Shown here: positions 47,901 through 54,552 of the stretch, one piece after another | Layout: every line of letters begins with the position of its first letter | How positions within the stretch are numbered: position 1 is the stretch's first letter | NCBI GenBank assembly: GCA_023425025.1 | Contig: JAFADG010000044.1 | Location: 124,001 to 188,000 of the forward strand | Origin: Bacillota bacterium | GTDB lineage: Bacteria; Bacillota; Clostridia; Christensenellales; Aristaeellaceae | Length of the DNA: 64,000 nucleotides | Direction: 5' to 3' | Translations under genes and position numbers: made by a program | The notes under the pieces: generated by a model | Told to the model about the DNA's origin: nothing | Databases searched by the model: none | What the model saw: only the letters and a program-made list of their open reading frames with translations

Positions 47901-48802
47901 TCTTCATCGGTCAGCGCAAGATTGTCAATGGATACGGTGACGTTATGAAGCGGAAGCGTATTGTCTTCCGGCACATTGCCCGCAACAGCAAATTCCGCTG
48001 TCTGGTCCGCCGCGTACAGGTTTCCGGCAGCCGTCGCTTGTGCATCCAGCTTTGCAAACAAGCGGTCCAGCTCAGGCGCCGGCTCGTTTACAACAGTCAC
48101 GGCGGCAATGCTTTCTTCCGTGCCGAGATACGGGGTGATTTCAAAGGCCGTATCCCCCGCCGGTATGGTTCCCTCAGGGGAAAGCACCTGACGCAGCGTA
48201 TAGGCCCCCGCCGGCAGCGGCGAAGCCAGGCTGTACAAGCCCTGCTCATCTGCCGAAAAGGAAAGCACCGTCTGCCCGGCAGCATCCAGCACCGCGAAGG
48301 CGGCGCCGCCCGCGGGCTGTCCGTCATCCGCCTTCATATTGTTCAGGCGGAACAACCCTTCCCTGGCATAGGCGATCACATCCACGCGCTGTGCGCTTTC
48401 CGTGCCCAGGGTCACAGGCACAGCGTCCTGGCATACGTATGCCTCGGGAATGCTTCGGGCAACCGGCCTAAGCAAAAGGCCCGCGGCGGCATCCTGCCTT
48501 TTTACAATCAGGGTTTCGGCCAGCCCCTGCGCCGCCTGCTCCGGCGTCACGTTGGCGGCCACGACGCCCAGCACCGTATCCCCCGCCACCACCTCAAAGC
48601 TGCCGCCCAGCGGCACAGTCTGCCATTGCATCAGCGCGTTGAGGCGAAGCCCGCGGAAGGACACAGACAGGGTCACATCCCCCTGCGGCGATGCCGCCGC
48701 AAAAGAAACCATCAAAAAAGCAGCCAGAATCACGCTGCATACTATACCGATCCGTGCTGTCCTGCCTGCCTTGTATGCCCTTTTCATCAGTCGGCGCCGC
48801 AT
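41978..48802 (-). CDS. Giant exported protein of SdrD-B/CnaB-like repeat domains
   Basis: This 2,274-residue protein has a basic N-terminus and a signal sequence ending near A-A-A-S. After about 700 residues of adhesin-like beta domains, including one CnaB-like unit near residues 130-230, come about 14 repeat units to the C-terminus. At least 11 are SdrD-B-like, with D-x-N-x-N-G-x-x-x-x-G-E signatures (for example W-L-D-E-N-K-N-G-L-Q-D-A-G-E), expected to bind calcium; others are plain CnaB-like with G-x-Y-x-F-x-x-L-x-x-G-x-Y ends. There is no LPxTG motif or C-terminal membrane segment; it ends Q-P-P-P-A-Q-K-W-D. It is probably secreted or held at the surface by another route. The start at 48802 has GGAGG seven bases upstream. 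Confidence 0.88.
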   Translation of the reverse strand: MRRRLMKRAYKAGRTARIGIVCSVILAAFLMVSFAAASPQGDVTLSVSFRGLRLNALMQWQTVPLGGSFEVVAGDTVLGVVAANVTPEQAAQGLAETLIVKRQDAAAGLLLRPVARSIPEAYVCQDAVPVTLGTESAQRVDVIAYAREGLFRLNNMKADDGQPAGGAAFAVLDAAGQTVLSFSADEQGLYSLASPLPAGAYTLRQVLSPEGTIPAGDTAFEITPYLGTEESIAAVTVVNEPAPELDRLFAKLDAQATAAGNLYAADQTAEFAVAGNVPEDNTLPLHNVTVSIDNLALTDEEGGVLPDQTGKEIGSIIVTPGTPGILATVKVFDGQGNQAGGEKLLKPGQALDLKGLGAVSAQIVYVAADGQAIVPAGFVPGEIRFQVNMARRTPDAAKASVAFARAAVGTKWAYQYEGRDRSVVSAGGQSDALSLSARVLDNRASLAVSAQVLDADHVLLVIRHEGGPTLASPRLAVQLPDGWRVTDGGSYAAPVTAVSHGADADMVVLSLESTLVKDTVISVELPASIGAGVGTGAYYIESTACIEPTLDNPKGLMVRGIRQENCPVADAALGLNTPGVYAYGTWTAATKAQGDLSLQALGFALNGAEAALPEKGEAALLMASPDGETWHAVILPEGIRLLGVTRGQAYVTTDTAPQHDSVWIDAAAYTGDFRQVTAVSLKGGQAARLQVSADVRGGSVAFATLSRTQNGAAYTDAQGSITVKAGKSAALHGRVFDDVNGNGRQEENEYGAAGQLVFWQVAGISFHTYTDSQGLFDFSGAASSGGQGTLYVRLPDNTAVSGKAAQDGLVSFPQTDLNKKGEILVAFAKMGAVHGKAIWHESKEGLPGVEITLSSGGKAVASAVTDWKGQYRFEALAAGEYQVSVKLPDNVSGEGGFYPGDGYDSADGPAAALPPVTLPYGGEAVLDVPVRKIGSLHVTLVGYTYPLGKAALQMNGNAVAEADPAADGGYLFEKLFEGTYTFSVVLPEGLAVRAAAAQPWQKDALSLETTVTAGERTQLELEETVTGRLVAVFEGNGLSGAAVTISGPETLSAVLDGNGRCLFSNLIPGTYQVTATLPKSVLADTSGVWSIHVGPDGAAASLAVEVKPGEDAIPQAATLVQTAEVTGVLYEDTVHDGVLGTGEPAIAGALVDLYAMQDNAWIKVESARTGADGAYRFAGLTPGQYYVSIALPAGKALGDLKTAEPFQLESGQVLIWDAGVIAPASLLVNAFWDSSNDGIQGIYERAIEGTLAEVIPADSQTNAVAAQAYTNNTGTASFDSLPPGEYVIRFTLPEGYWLSMQGTETGSKYNAVPMADSRQGTTAPFTLAQGKEQGVGVGGIKTGLVSGRAWLDQNKDGIMGENEPGLAGCGITLSSAKSGLTYSYTTDDTGLYEIVARTDTYQMTVTGPEGMTFTRSSAAGGVKRSIFTAEGVTAGEKRYLFESGTKEENQNIGFVLGVNLSGVAFLDADYNGVWDAGEQPLPGVTVELSTAANKTLGSVTTDDDGTFRFDSLRGGEYELRAVLPDTGIVFSKAAEGIEYANLFVQNKGKRENTAILFLESGMDRTVGVGAVVPGSVSGGVFEDENYNGLYDTGEKPVSGVVVRLLDPDGNTVASMETKADGNFSFASLMPMAYTLGVEKPLGWMFTRQAEGLNRSCIVSARGNEGLSEPIPVALGQQVAAMHAGIVPPASVSGQVFGDKNDDGLPNNGESGFEGVSVTLLNEAGEKVAGLVTGADGSYAFNDLHPGRYALRYDLPQDTVFAKVASGGNSITGEGLAAAGEAFDLAIGREKQAPLCGVVALARISGVAFHDMNANGMYEDEEGRLEGLTLTLTQKSTGQAIFQIVTGEDGAFLMDRLRPGSYALSAGLPAGMIFTRENEEALLPASLQAQGSIDIEIAMGQRLDNRLIGGTVPASIAGRVWLDENNNGLLEQGEALLRGLTVMLVDSQTANPYARLTTDESGAFLLPAVHPGSYDITVVLPDNSIAANREAGENQFADSAAGKMTLTGLDVAEGEAVADIRAGVRQYTSIAGSVWLDEQGHLAPVGAVSVSLYGSSDWSTPLMTYVTAEDGAYRFDKLMPGEYKIAALLPDGFLFVKPRDERLVLGQAVSVVSNPDDGASDTFSLYMGKDQTAQDIGAVKTGSLGDIAWLDENKNGLQDAGEPGIPGLTVTLLQDGIAVGETVTDAYGYYLFENVYPMASQVRVAMYPELLPAVQTADFPLLSSVLAGFEGQTAYSNDLQVYSGGKNFNCDLGFILRDGAKRPGAIQPPPAQKWD

Positions 48803-48888
48803 ATGTGTTCCTCCATCATAACAAAAGCCTGCACAACAGGCATTTCCATTTGTATGAAACCAAAAATCCACAGGACTTTCCATCTGTT

Positions 48889-48917
48889 ATAGTAAAACAC
48901 CCATCTGTCTTTGTCAA
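48889..48917 (-). promoter_or_regulatory. Promoter of the giant surface protein, with flanking direct repeat
   Basis: On the minus strand TTGACA (48917-48912) and TACTAT (48894-48889), spacing 17. The octamer CCATCTGT occurs at 48880-48887 and 48901-48908, 21 bases apart, on either side of the -10 element, which could be an operator. Confidence 0.7.
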
Positions 48918-48990
48918 CCACTGCAGCGCGGAAGAATATGTAAAATAAACGCTCTTCATTGCCCCATAAATTGTCAAACATAGCGCAAAC

Positions 48991-49018
48991 TTGACTTGAC
49001 GACTGCTTGTGTTATAAT
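48991..49018 (+). promoter_or_regulatory. Promoter of degV gene
   Basis: TTGACT (48991-48996) and TATAAT (49013-49018), spacing 16, about 46 bases before the start codon. Confidence 0.8.
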
Positions 49019-49063
49019 CGTTCCACTTGGCAACAAGAAAATATTTAATTGGAGATAAATGCA

Positions 49064-49918
49064 ATGGCAGAAAATCAAAAAATCGCCATCGTCACCGATT
49101 CCTCCTGCGATCTGACTCAGGAGCAGCTGGACAGGCACAACATCCACATGGTACCGCTGCGCATCGTCTGCTCCAAGGGCGAATTCCGTGACAGGGTGGA
49201 AATGACCCAGGAACAGCTGTACGCCCTGATGGAGGAAGAGCTGCCCAAAACGAGCCTTCCCCTGCCGGAGGATGTCCACGGCCTGTACGAACGCCTGATC
49301 GAGGATGGCGTGACCCATGTGCTGCATTTGAGCATTTCCGCCAGCTTAAGCGGCACATACAATATGATCCGCATGATCGTCAAGGAATTTGAAGGGCGTC
49401 TTCATATCACGCTGCTGGACAGCAAAACCCTGTCCGCCGGCCTTGGCATGCTGGCGCTGGAAGCCGCGGAAACGCTTGAAGCCACCGGCTCCCTGGATGC
49501 GGCCATCGAGCGGGTCAAGACCGCGCGGGAAAAGCAGCTTGGCATGTTTATCATCAAGACGCTGGAGTTTTTGCGCAAGGGCGGCCGCATCGGCATGGTG
49601 GAAGGTGTTGTCGGTTCCATCCTGCAATTGAAGCCTGTGATTTTTGTCAATCCGGACGGCGTATACCAAACGCTGGCCAAGGCCAGGGGGTATGCCAACG
49701 CGCTGGATACCATGATAAAGGAGGCGGTATCCCGCTTTGGCAAAAGCAAGATCCGCCTCACAATCGTCCACGGCGCCGCCGCCGCGGAAGCACAGAAACT
49801 GTTGGACAGGTTAAAGGAGTTGCTTCATCTGGCCGAGAGCAGCATCAGTCCCGTAAGCCCGGTGCTTGCCATACACACAGGCCCCGGTCTCTTAGGTATT
49901 ATTGCTCACGAGGTGTAA
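49064..49918 (+). CDS. DegV family (FakB-type) fatty-acid binding protein
   Basis: This 284-residue protein matches DegV: A-I-V-T-D-S-S-C-D-L at the start, an S-A-S-L-S-G-T-Y motif that grips the acid head group, and L-R-K-G-G-R-I-G near residue 175. Such proteins hold a fatty acid while FakA phosphorylates it, and the FakA gene is in this window at 12305-13951. GGAG lies nine bases before the ATG. The gene has a strong promoter and overlaps the convergent Cys-rich gene by 13 bases at the tails. Confidence 0.93.
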   Translation: MAENQKIAIVTDSSCDLTQEQLDRHNIHMVPLRIVCSKGEFRDRVEMTQEQLYALMEEELPKTSLPLPEDVHGLYERLIEDGVTHVLHLSISASLSGTYNMIRMIVKEFEGRLHITLLDSKTLSAGLGMLALEAAETLEATGSLDAAIERVKTAREKQLGMFIIKTLEFLRKGGRIGMVEGVVGSILQLKPVIFVNPDGVYQTLAKARGYANALDTMIKEAVSRFGKSKIRLTIVHGAAAAEAQKLLDRLKELLHLAESSISPVSPVLAIHTGPGLLGIIAHEV

Positions 49919-50646
49919 GGATGCGGGCAGGGCTGCGGATACAGCGGCAGCTCATGGCATTCCGGTTTGCGCGGTTTGCTGGGGAAGGGCATCCATTGGA
50001 TCAGATACAGCTCCAGCACAACCTCCAGTTCCACCTCAAAGCAGCTGGTATGGGAGCAGACCGGGCTGCAGGCCAAGCGCACACAAGGCACGATGATCAG
50101 GCTGTAGCGCCAGCAATCCGATACGGCACATTTGAGCTGCAGGCAGGCATCCATCTCCACGACGGCCGGGCAGCAATACTCGCAGCCCAGTGCATCAACG
50201 ACAAACGCGTTGACGGGAATAAATACGTGGTACATGGCCTGGCCGCGGGGTGTTTGGCACTTACCCGGCTCCCACCAGGGCTGCGCACCGCTTTGCTGCA
50301 CAGAACAAAGCTGGAACGGCGGTTTGGCACAGTCAGGCAGCCCGTTCACTTCCAGCGTTGTGCATAGCCTGCGCTGCCATTCCCTGCCGCTGCAAATGAT
50401 CTTGGGCAGCAATAGCTGGGGCGGTTCCGGCTCCTTGCGGCAGCGGTCTTTCGGGGGACATTTGGGAGGACAGGGCGGAGGGCACGGAGGCGGGCAGGGC
50501 GGGGGACATGGAGGCGGACAAGGGGGAGGACATACCGGCTGGCAGGGATCCCATTGATCCCCGTGAGGCCACTCCTGGGAACAAGGCGGACTGCGGTCAG
50601 GCTGCTTGGACGGCCTGCACGAAGTACAGTTGCATTGACGAACCAT
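49906..50646 (-). CDS. Cys-Pro-rich protein with (CPPP)n repeats
   Basis: This 246-residue protein has 30 Cys residues. After a short C-N-C-T-S-C start, residues 39-66 are a tandem C-P-P-P/C-P-P-K repeat. A second part of about 170 residues, still Cys-rich, has strands such as V-F-I-P-V-N-A-F-V-V-D-A-L-G and Y-S-L-I-I-V-P-C-V-R. There is no signal peptide. Similar Cys-rich layouts occur in spore coat or exosporium proteins, which is only a guess here; no family is recognised. GGAGG is eight bases before the ATG. The last 13 bases overlap the end of degV on the opposite strand. Confidence 0.7.
   Translation of the reverse strand: MVRQCNCTSCRPSKQPDRSPPCSQEWPHGDQWDPCQPVCPPPCPPPCPPPCPPPCPPPCPPKCPPKDRCRKEPEPPQLLLPKIICSGREWQRRLCTTLEVNGLPDCAKPPFQLCSVQQSGAQPWWEPGKCQTPRGQAMYHVFIPVNAFVVDALGCEYCCPAVVEMDACLQLKCAVSDCWRYSLIIVPCVRLACSPVCSHTSCFEVELEVVLELYLIQWMPFPSKPRKPECHELPLYPQPCPHPYTS
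50449..50532 (-). repeat. 12-base tandem repeat encoding CPPP units
   Basis: Seven tandem units of about 12 bases encode C-P-P-P five times and C-P-P-K twice within the Cys-rich protein. Such repeats can change copy number by slippage. Confidence 0.8.
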
Positions 50647-50885
50647 GACAAAAACCTCCAGGAACCTTGCCAAAAGGCAAAGCACGGTTTTCTTGGGAAA
50701 GGGTCTCGCTCTATTGTATGTTTTCACGTGAAAACCGTTCTTTCCGATCTATCTCCGTACTTCCCGGACAGAGCCCTTCCTTTTCAGCCGGCACCATCCC
50801 GTGTGGATCATCTTCCGGGAAAAAAGGACTTCCGTTTCCTCTCAAAAAATAGTCAAAAAATAGTTTGTCCCCCTATAAAATTATC

Positions 50886-50914
50886 TTGACAACATATCGC
50901 ATCTCCGGTATAAT
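50886..50914 (+). promoter_or_regulatory. Consensus promoter of tRNA-Pro
   Basis: TTGACA (50886-50891) and TATAAT (50909-50914), exact consensus with 17-base spacing, 38 bases before the tRNA. The 50647-50885 stretch between the Cys-rich gene and this promoter shows no gene. Confidence 0.88.
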
Positions 50915-50952
50915 AGCTTTTGTTCGCACGGCGTAAGGCCGCGATAAGATTC

Positions 50953-51029
50953 CTGGGTGTGGCGCAGTTTGGTAGCGTGCTTGAATGGGGTTCAAGAGGC
51001 CGGAGGTTCAAATCCTCTCACCCAGACCA
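50953..51029 (+). tRNA. tRNA-Pro (anticodon GGG)
   Basis: A full cloverleaf is present: acceptor CTGGGTG/CACCCAG, a D-arm, anticodon stem CTTGA/TCAAG with loop ATGGGGT giving anticodon GGG, T-arm with GGTTCAAATC, discriminator A and encoded CCA. The gene has its own consensus promoter. Phage-like genes start soon after its 3' end, so it is the likely integration site. Confidence 0.95.
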
Positions 51030-51033
51030 AAGG

Positions 51034-51076
51034 AAAAGCCTTGAAAACATTGAGTTTTCAGGGCTTTTTGCTTTTT
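51034..51076 (+). terminator. Terminator of tRNA-Pro
   Basis: AAAAGCCTTGAAAAC (51034-51048) pairs with GTTTTCAGGGCTTTT (51054-51068), with one G-U pair, followed by TGCTTTTTG. Confidence 0.88.
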
Positions 51077-51120
51077 GTCCGTATTGATAAAACTACCCGC
51101 GAATACCCTAAAATATTGGT

Positions 51121-51157
51121 CTATTACCACACCTATTACCACACGCTATTACCACAC
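51121..51157. repeat. Three 12-base direct repeats near the tRNA
   Basis: CTATTACCACAC occurs at 51121-51132, 51133-51144 and 51146-51157. Short direct repeats within about 100-130 bases of an attachment core are typical of arm-type sites bound by tyrosine integrases; that role is inferred. Confidence 0.6.
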
Positions 51158-51215
51158 TTTTTAGAGCGGAAATATGCCCTATCTATAATAATATGACTAT
51201 CTTTCTTAGAATTAC

Positions 51216-51241
51216 GTGTTATTTGTGTTATTTGTGTTATT
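51216..51241. repeat. 9-base tandem repeat GTGTTATTT
   Basis: Two full copies (51216-51224, 51225-51233) and one near-full copy (51234-51241). Related AACAC/GTGTT elements continue to about 51330. The 51077-51630 stretch has no convincing gene; open frames here lack ribosome sites. Confidence 0.55.
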
Positions 51242-51630
51242 GCGCATCAGTTCCTTCTATCTATATCAGAACCGTAAAAATCACTAACACATTCGCTAAC
51301 ACTTTTCATAACACAAAAAATAGTGTTACTGCCTCAAACACCCCCCCTTCTTTCGCCGCCAAAGATAAGAGAGATAAAAAGGGATCGGGAGCGCCGGTCC
51401 GGAGCAGAACCGTTTTTTATCCTTGAGGCAGGGGGGGATGCCCTTTCCCACACGCCAAGGCCCAAACCTAAAAGAATAACTTGTCACGTCCCTTTAACAA
51501 ACAGGCGCAGGCAGCGCGTTTGAATGCACGGCTCAATTGGTAAATATTTCTATATTTCCATTCCGATGAATGCGGCCTGTCATTGACATACTGTCATCAT
51601 GAATAAACTTCTGCAAAAGGAGTGATGGGC

Positions 51631-52236
51631 ATGTGCGGCCGCTTTTATGTTGAGAACAACATCCCCATTGAGGAGCTAGAGGATATCATTGCCGAGGTCA
51701 ACCGCAAGCTGCAAAATAATCCTGACTATGAGCAGATCACAATGCGGCTGGGTGAGGTCTTTCCCACCAACATCGTGCCGGTGATCGCGCCAGACAAGCA
51801 GCACATTGCCACGCCATACCCCATGCAGTGGGGCTTTACCATGCAAGGCAAGGGACAGCCGCTTATCAACGCGCGGTCGGAAACAGTATTGGAAAAGCCC
51901 ATCTTCAAAAAGCCTGTGCTGGAGCGCCGCTGCCTCATCCCTGCCACCAACTACTTTGAATGGGAGAAGCAAGGCGCGAAGAAGATCAAGCACGCCTTGA
52001 AGGACCCCGTCAGCCAGGTCATCTACATGGCTGGCATCTATCGATATGAGCAGGAAAAGAAGCTGCCTGTCTTTGTCATCCTCACCCGCGATGCAGCGCC
52101 AAGCATACGTTACATTCACGACCGCATGCCTGTTATACTGCCCAAGGAAGCGCGCAAGGCATGGATATCCGATAGCGCGGATATCACGGGTATCCTGTCT
52201 ACTGCCCTGGATGAGATCACCGCAGAGGCAGTGTGA
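51631..52236 (+). CDS. SRAP (HMCES/YedK) abasic-site protein
   Basis: This 201-residue protein forms a protective covalent link with abasic sites in single-stranded DNA. The catalytic Cys is residue 2 (M-C-G-R-F after Met removal); the other conserved parts are I-N-A-R-S-E-T, N-Y-F-E-W and I-H-D-R-M-P-V-I-L. The start at 51631 is fixed by the need for Cys2 and has GGAG at eight bases; a GTG nine bases upstream would bury the Cys. A TTGACA at 51583 may be its -35 box. It is next to the Y-family polymerase gene, so both fit a DNA-damage role carried by the element. Confidence 0.93.
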   Translation: MCGRFYVENNIPIEELEDIIAEVNRKLQNNPDYEQITMRLGEVFPTNIVPVIAPDKQHIATPYPMQWGFTMQGKGQPLINARSETVLEKPIFKKPVLERRCLIPATNYFEWEKQGAKKIKHALKDPVSQVIYMAGIYRYEQEKKLPVFVILTRDAAPSIRYIHDRMPVILPKEARKAWISDSADITGILSTALDEITAEAV

Positions 52237-52251
52237 TCCCCACATATAGCG

Positions 52252-52280
52252 AAGCGCCCTAACTCGGGCGCTTTGTTTTT
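52252..52280 (+). terminator. Terminator of the SRAP gene
   Basis: AAGCGCCC (52252-52259) and GGGCGCTT (52266-52273) with a six-base loop, then GTTTTT. Confidence 0.85.
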
Positions 52281-52340
52281 GTGCGTATCCATATTTTGTG
52301 CGTTGCCAAGATCATCGTTCAAATGTTATCATGCATCCGA

Positions 52341-52361
52341 GAACACTCGTTCTCATATAAT
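52341..52361 (+). promoter_or_regulatory. LexA/DinR SOS box over a promoter
   Basis: GAACACTCGTTC (52341-52352) matches the Firmicute DinR box GAAC-N4-GTTC and lies just before TATAAT (52356-52361), about 16 bases ahead of the polymerase start. LexA binding here would block transcription until DNA damage. Confidence 0.85.
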
Positions 52362-52376
52362 AAGCTGGGTGAGATC

Positions 52377-53621
52377 ATGAACCGCGTCATCCTGCACTGC
52401 GATGCCAATAGCTTCTATGCCTCGGTCTTCTGCTCGGTCTATCTTCTTTATCGCGGCCTCCCTGTAGCAATCTGCGGCCGGAAGGAAGAAAGGCATGGTA
52501 TTGTGCTGGCAGCCACGCCAGAGGCAAAGAAGATGGGCATCAAAACAGGCATGACCATCAACGATGCACTAAGGTTATGCCCCCGGCTAGTCATTCAACC
52601 GCCCGATTATTCCGAGTACATGCGCTATTCCCGGCATCTGGTGAGCATCTACCGGGAATACACGCCCCTGGTGCAGAGCTTTGGCCTGGATGAAGCCTGG
52701 CTTGACATCAGTGGCCCCGGCATTACCTTGGAAGATGGCGTTCGGTTGGCTGATGAACTGCGCTGGCGCGCATGGGAAGAGCTAGGCATCACCATCAGCG
52801 TTGGCGTCAGCTTTAACAAGATATTCGCCAAGCTGGGCTCTGACCTCAAGAAACCCAATGCCACCACCGTCATCACCCTCGATAACTACCAATCCATCGT
52901 TTGGCCGCTGCCGGTTGCCGATCTGCTATATGTCGGCAATAAGAACGCGCAGAAGCTTGCCTATCATGGCATCAAGACCATTGGTGATCTGGCAAGCGCC
53001 TCGCCTGATCTGATGAAGCTGATCATGGGCAAAATCGGCCTGATGATACGCACCTTTGCCAGGGGAGAAGACAACTCGCCTGTAGAAGAAGACGACGCTA
53101 TCAAATCTGTCGGCAACAGCTCCACCCTACCCCATGATGCCAACACGCCAGAAGAAGCAGCGGCTGCCATCTACATGATATCCGAATCCGTTGCGGCCCG
53201 CTTGAGGGATAACGACCTGAAGGCCAGATGCATTAGCATCGGCATCCGCGATACCAAGCTAAATTGGGCAGGGTGCCAGCGCACCATCGGCCACGCCACC
53301 GCCCTATCTGGCGAGATAGCCAAGACGGCAATCGATCTTTTCAACCGGAAATATGTAAAATGGCTTCCATTGCGCACCATGGGCATAAGCTGCAGCTCGT
53401 TGGTTCCCGGAAGCACGCCCGAGCAGACCGATCTGTTTGGTGACGCTATCAGGCGGGAGAAGGAAATGGCCTTGGCCTGCAGCCTGGATGATATCCGCCG
53501 CCGCTGGGGCCATCAAATCATCCAACGCGGTATCGTCCTTGCCGATCCACTGTTTGCCAAGGTCAACCCAAAGGAAGAGCACCTAATTCACCCCGTTGGC
53601 TACCTCAAAGGCTCTATATAA
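52377..53621 (+). CDS. Y-family translesion DNA polymerase (UvrX/DinB type)
   Basis: This 414-residue polymerase copies past damaged bases. The palm metal site has HCDANSFYASV with the first Asp and a GLDEAWLDIS stretch with the later Asp-Glu pair; the thumb has a G-I-K-T-I-G-D-L helix-hairpin-helix; the little-finger domain covers about residues 240-370. A QTDLF motif (E-Q-T-D-L-F-G) near residue 376 matches the beta-clamp binding pattern. GGGTGAG precedes the ATG. SOS control is shown by the DinR box. This UvrX-like form is usual on Gram-positive phages and plasmids. An 81-residue gene follows 33 bases later. Confidence 0.94.
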   Translation: MNRVILHCDANSFYASVFCSVYLLYRGLPVAICGRKEERHGIVLAATPEAKKMGIKTGMTINDALRLCPRLVIQPPDYSEYMRYSRHLVSIYREYTPLVQSFGLDEAWLDISGPGITLEDGVRLADELRWRAWEELGITISVGVSFNKIFAKLGSDLKKPNATTVITLDNYQSIVWPLPVADLLYVGNKNAQKLAYHGIKTIGDLASASPDLMKLIMGKIGLMIRTFARGEDNSPVEEDDAIKSVGNSSTLPHDANTPEEAAAAIYMISESVAARLRDNDLKARCISIGIRDTKLNWAGCQRTIGHATALSGEIAKTAIDLFNRKYVKWLPLRTMGISCSSLVPGSTPEQTDLFGDAIRREKEMALACSLDDIRRRWGHQIIQRGIVLADPLFAKVNPKEEHLIHPVGYLKGSI

Positions 53622-53654
53622 ACGAGGGAAGCAATTGATAAAGGAGGGTTTATC

Positions 53655-53900
53655 ATGCAGGCTCCCACCTATTTGCGCGTGGACGCCACATTCAAGCCGG
53701 ATGGCACTGTTGTGCCGACAACGCTTTACTGGAAAGACAATACCCCGTTTATCATCGATAAGGTGCTGGATATCCGGCCTGGTGCCAGCTTAAAGCATGG
53801 CGGCGCAGGATTGCAGTATAAGGTGCGGATACAGGGCCGTGAGCGGGTGATGTTCCTGGTAGGGAACAAATGGTTTGTAGAAGAAAAGGACCCGGCGTAA
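53655..53900 (+). CDS. Small protein following the Y-family polymerase
   Basis: This 81-residue beta-rich protein (V-D-A-T-F-K-P-D-G-T-V-V-P-T-T-L-Y-W near the start; V-M-F-L-V-G-N-K-W-F-V-E near the end) follows the polymerase by 33 bases with its own AAAGGAGGG site. Small proteins of this kind often accompany uvrX-type genes in Firmicutes, with no known function. It ends at a bidirectional terminator, so it shares the SOS-controlled transcript. Confidence 0.75.
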   Translation: MQAPTYLRVDATFKPDGTVVPTTLYWKDNTPFIIDKVLDIRPGASLKHGGAGLQYKVRIQGRERVMFLVGNKWFVEEKDPA

Positions 53901-53903
53901 ATG

Positions 53904-53942
53904 AAAAAGGCGCTTGCAATGGTGAACTGCAAGCGCCTTTTT
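53904..53942. terminator. Bidirectional terminator
   Basis: AAAAAGGCGCTTGCA (53904-53918) and TGCAAGCGCCTTTTT (53928-53942) form a 15-bp perfect stem between convergent genes. Confidence 0.9.
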
Positions 53943-53954
53943 GTATGGATGCCA

Positions 53955-54137
53955 TTACTTTGCATCGTTTGAGTCGGCCAGGGTGCCGCTATCGTATTCC
54001 TGCTGGGTGATGCGGTGCTCCATCTTCCCCACGGTGTTATCGTCGCGGATCAGGTGGGCAAGGTAATGGTCATCGGACTTTATGATATCTGTAAAGCGGT
54101 AGGCCGCCCCATCCTTTACAACCGTAAGTACTTTCAT
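53955..54137 (-). CDS. Small uncharacterised protein (60 residues)
   Basis: A short acidic soluble protein beginning K-V-L-T-V-V-K-D-G-A-A-Y-R-F. GGAGG is about ten bases before the ATG. It lies 24 bases after the 107-residue gene on the same strand. No family is recognised; phage accessory ORFs often look like this. Confidence 0.55.
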   Translation of the reverse strand: MKVLTVVKDGAAYRFTDIIKSDDHYLAHLIRDDNTVGKMEHRITQQEYDSGTLADSNDAK

Positions 54138-54161
54138 ATCCGCAGCACCTCCATAGCGTTA

Positions 54162-54485
54162 TTATATCCCATCCTTCATCAATTGGGCAATGGCTTCCTT
54201 GTAGTTGCCTTTTGGGCTGACCAGCAGGCTCATCATGAGTTGGGCTCCGGCGCGGATGCCGTTCTCATAGGCCCGCTCGGCGTGGGCGTTGACAAGGCTG
54301 AAGATGATATTGTGCATGCCGCTGTATTTACTGTGGTCGCGCTGGGCGTAGGTGGTTATCATCACATGCAGGTCTTCTTCCCGCTCGTTGACCAGGGCTT
54401 CGGGGTCGGTTTCTACATAATCCTCTGATGCTACGGCATCCGGATCGATAAGCTGCAAAGCCAGCTTTCTGGCAATATTCTGCAT
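54162..54485 (-). CDS. Uncharacterised 107-residue phage-type protein
   Basis: A helical, soluble protein with L-I-D-P-D-A-V near the start and A-Y-E-N-G-I-R-A-G-A-Q-L-M-M-S-L-L in the second half. AAGGAGG is well placed before the ATG. No family is recognised. It probably forms a transcript with the 60-residue gene downstream. Confidence 0.65.
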   Translation of the reverse strand: MQNIARKLALQLIDPDAVASEDYVETDPEALVNEREEDLHVMITTYAQRDHSKYSGMHNIIFSLVNAHAERAYENGIRAGAQLMMSLLVSPKGNYKEAIAQLMKDGI

Positions 54486-54552
54486 TGGGTTCCTCCTTCG
54501 TGGTGTCGGTGTTGAAAGAGGTGCCCGCCTGTGGTAGAATAGATTTACTCAG

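Noticed and set aside
51121..51241. Possible CRISPR array
   Set aside because: Repeats are only 9-12 bases and nearly contiguous, with no spacers and no cas genes.
51193..51426. 77-residue open frame after tRNA-Pro
   Set aside because: Composed of repeat-derived sequence, no ribosome site and no recognisable domain.
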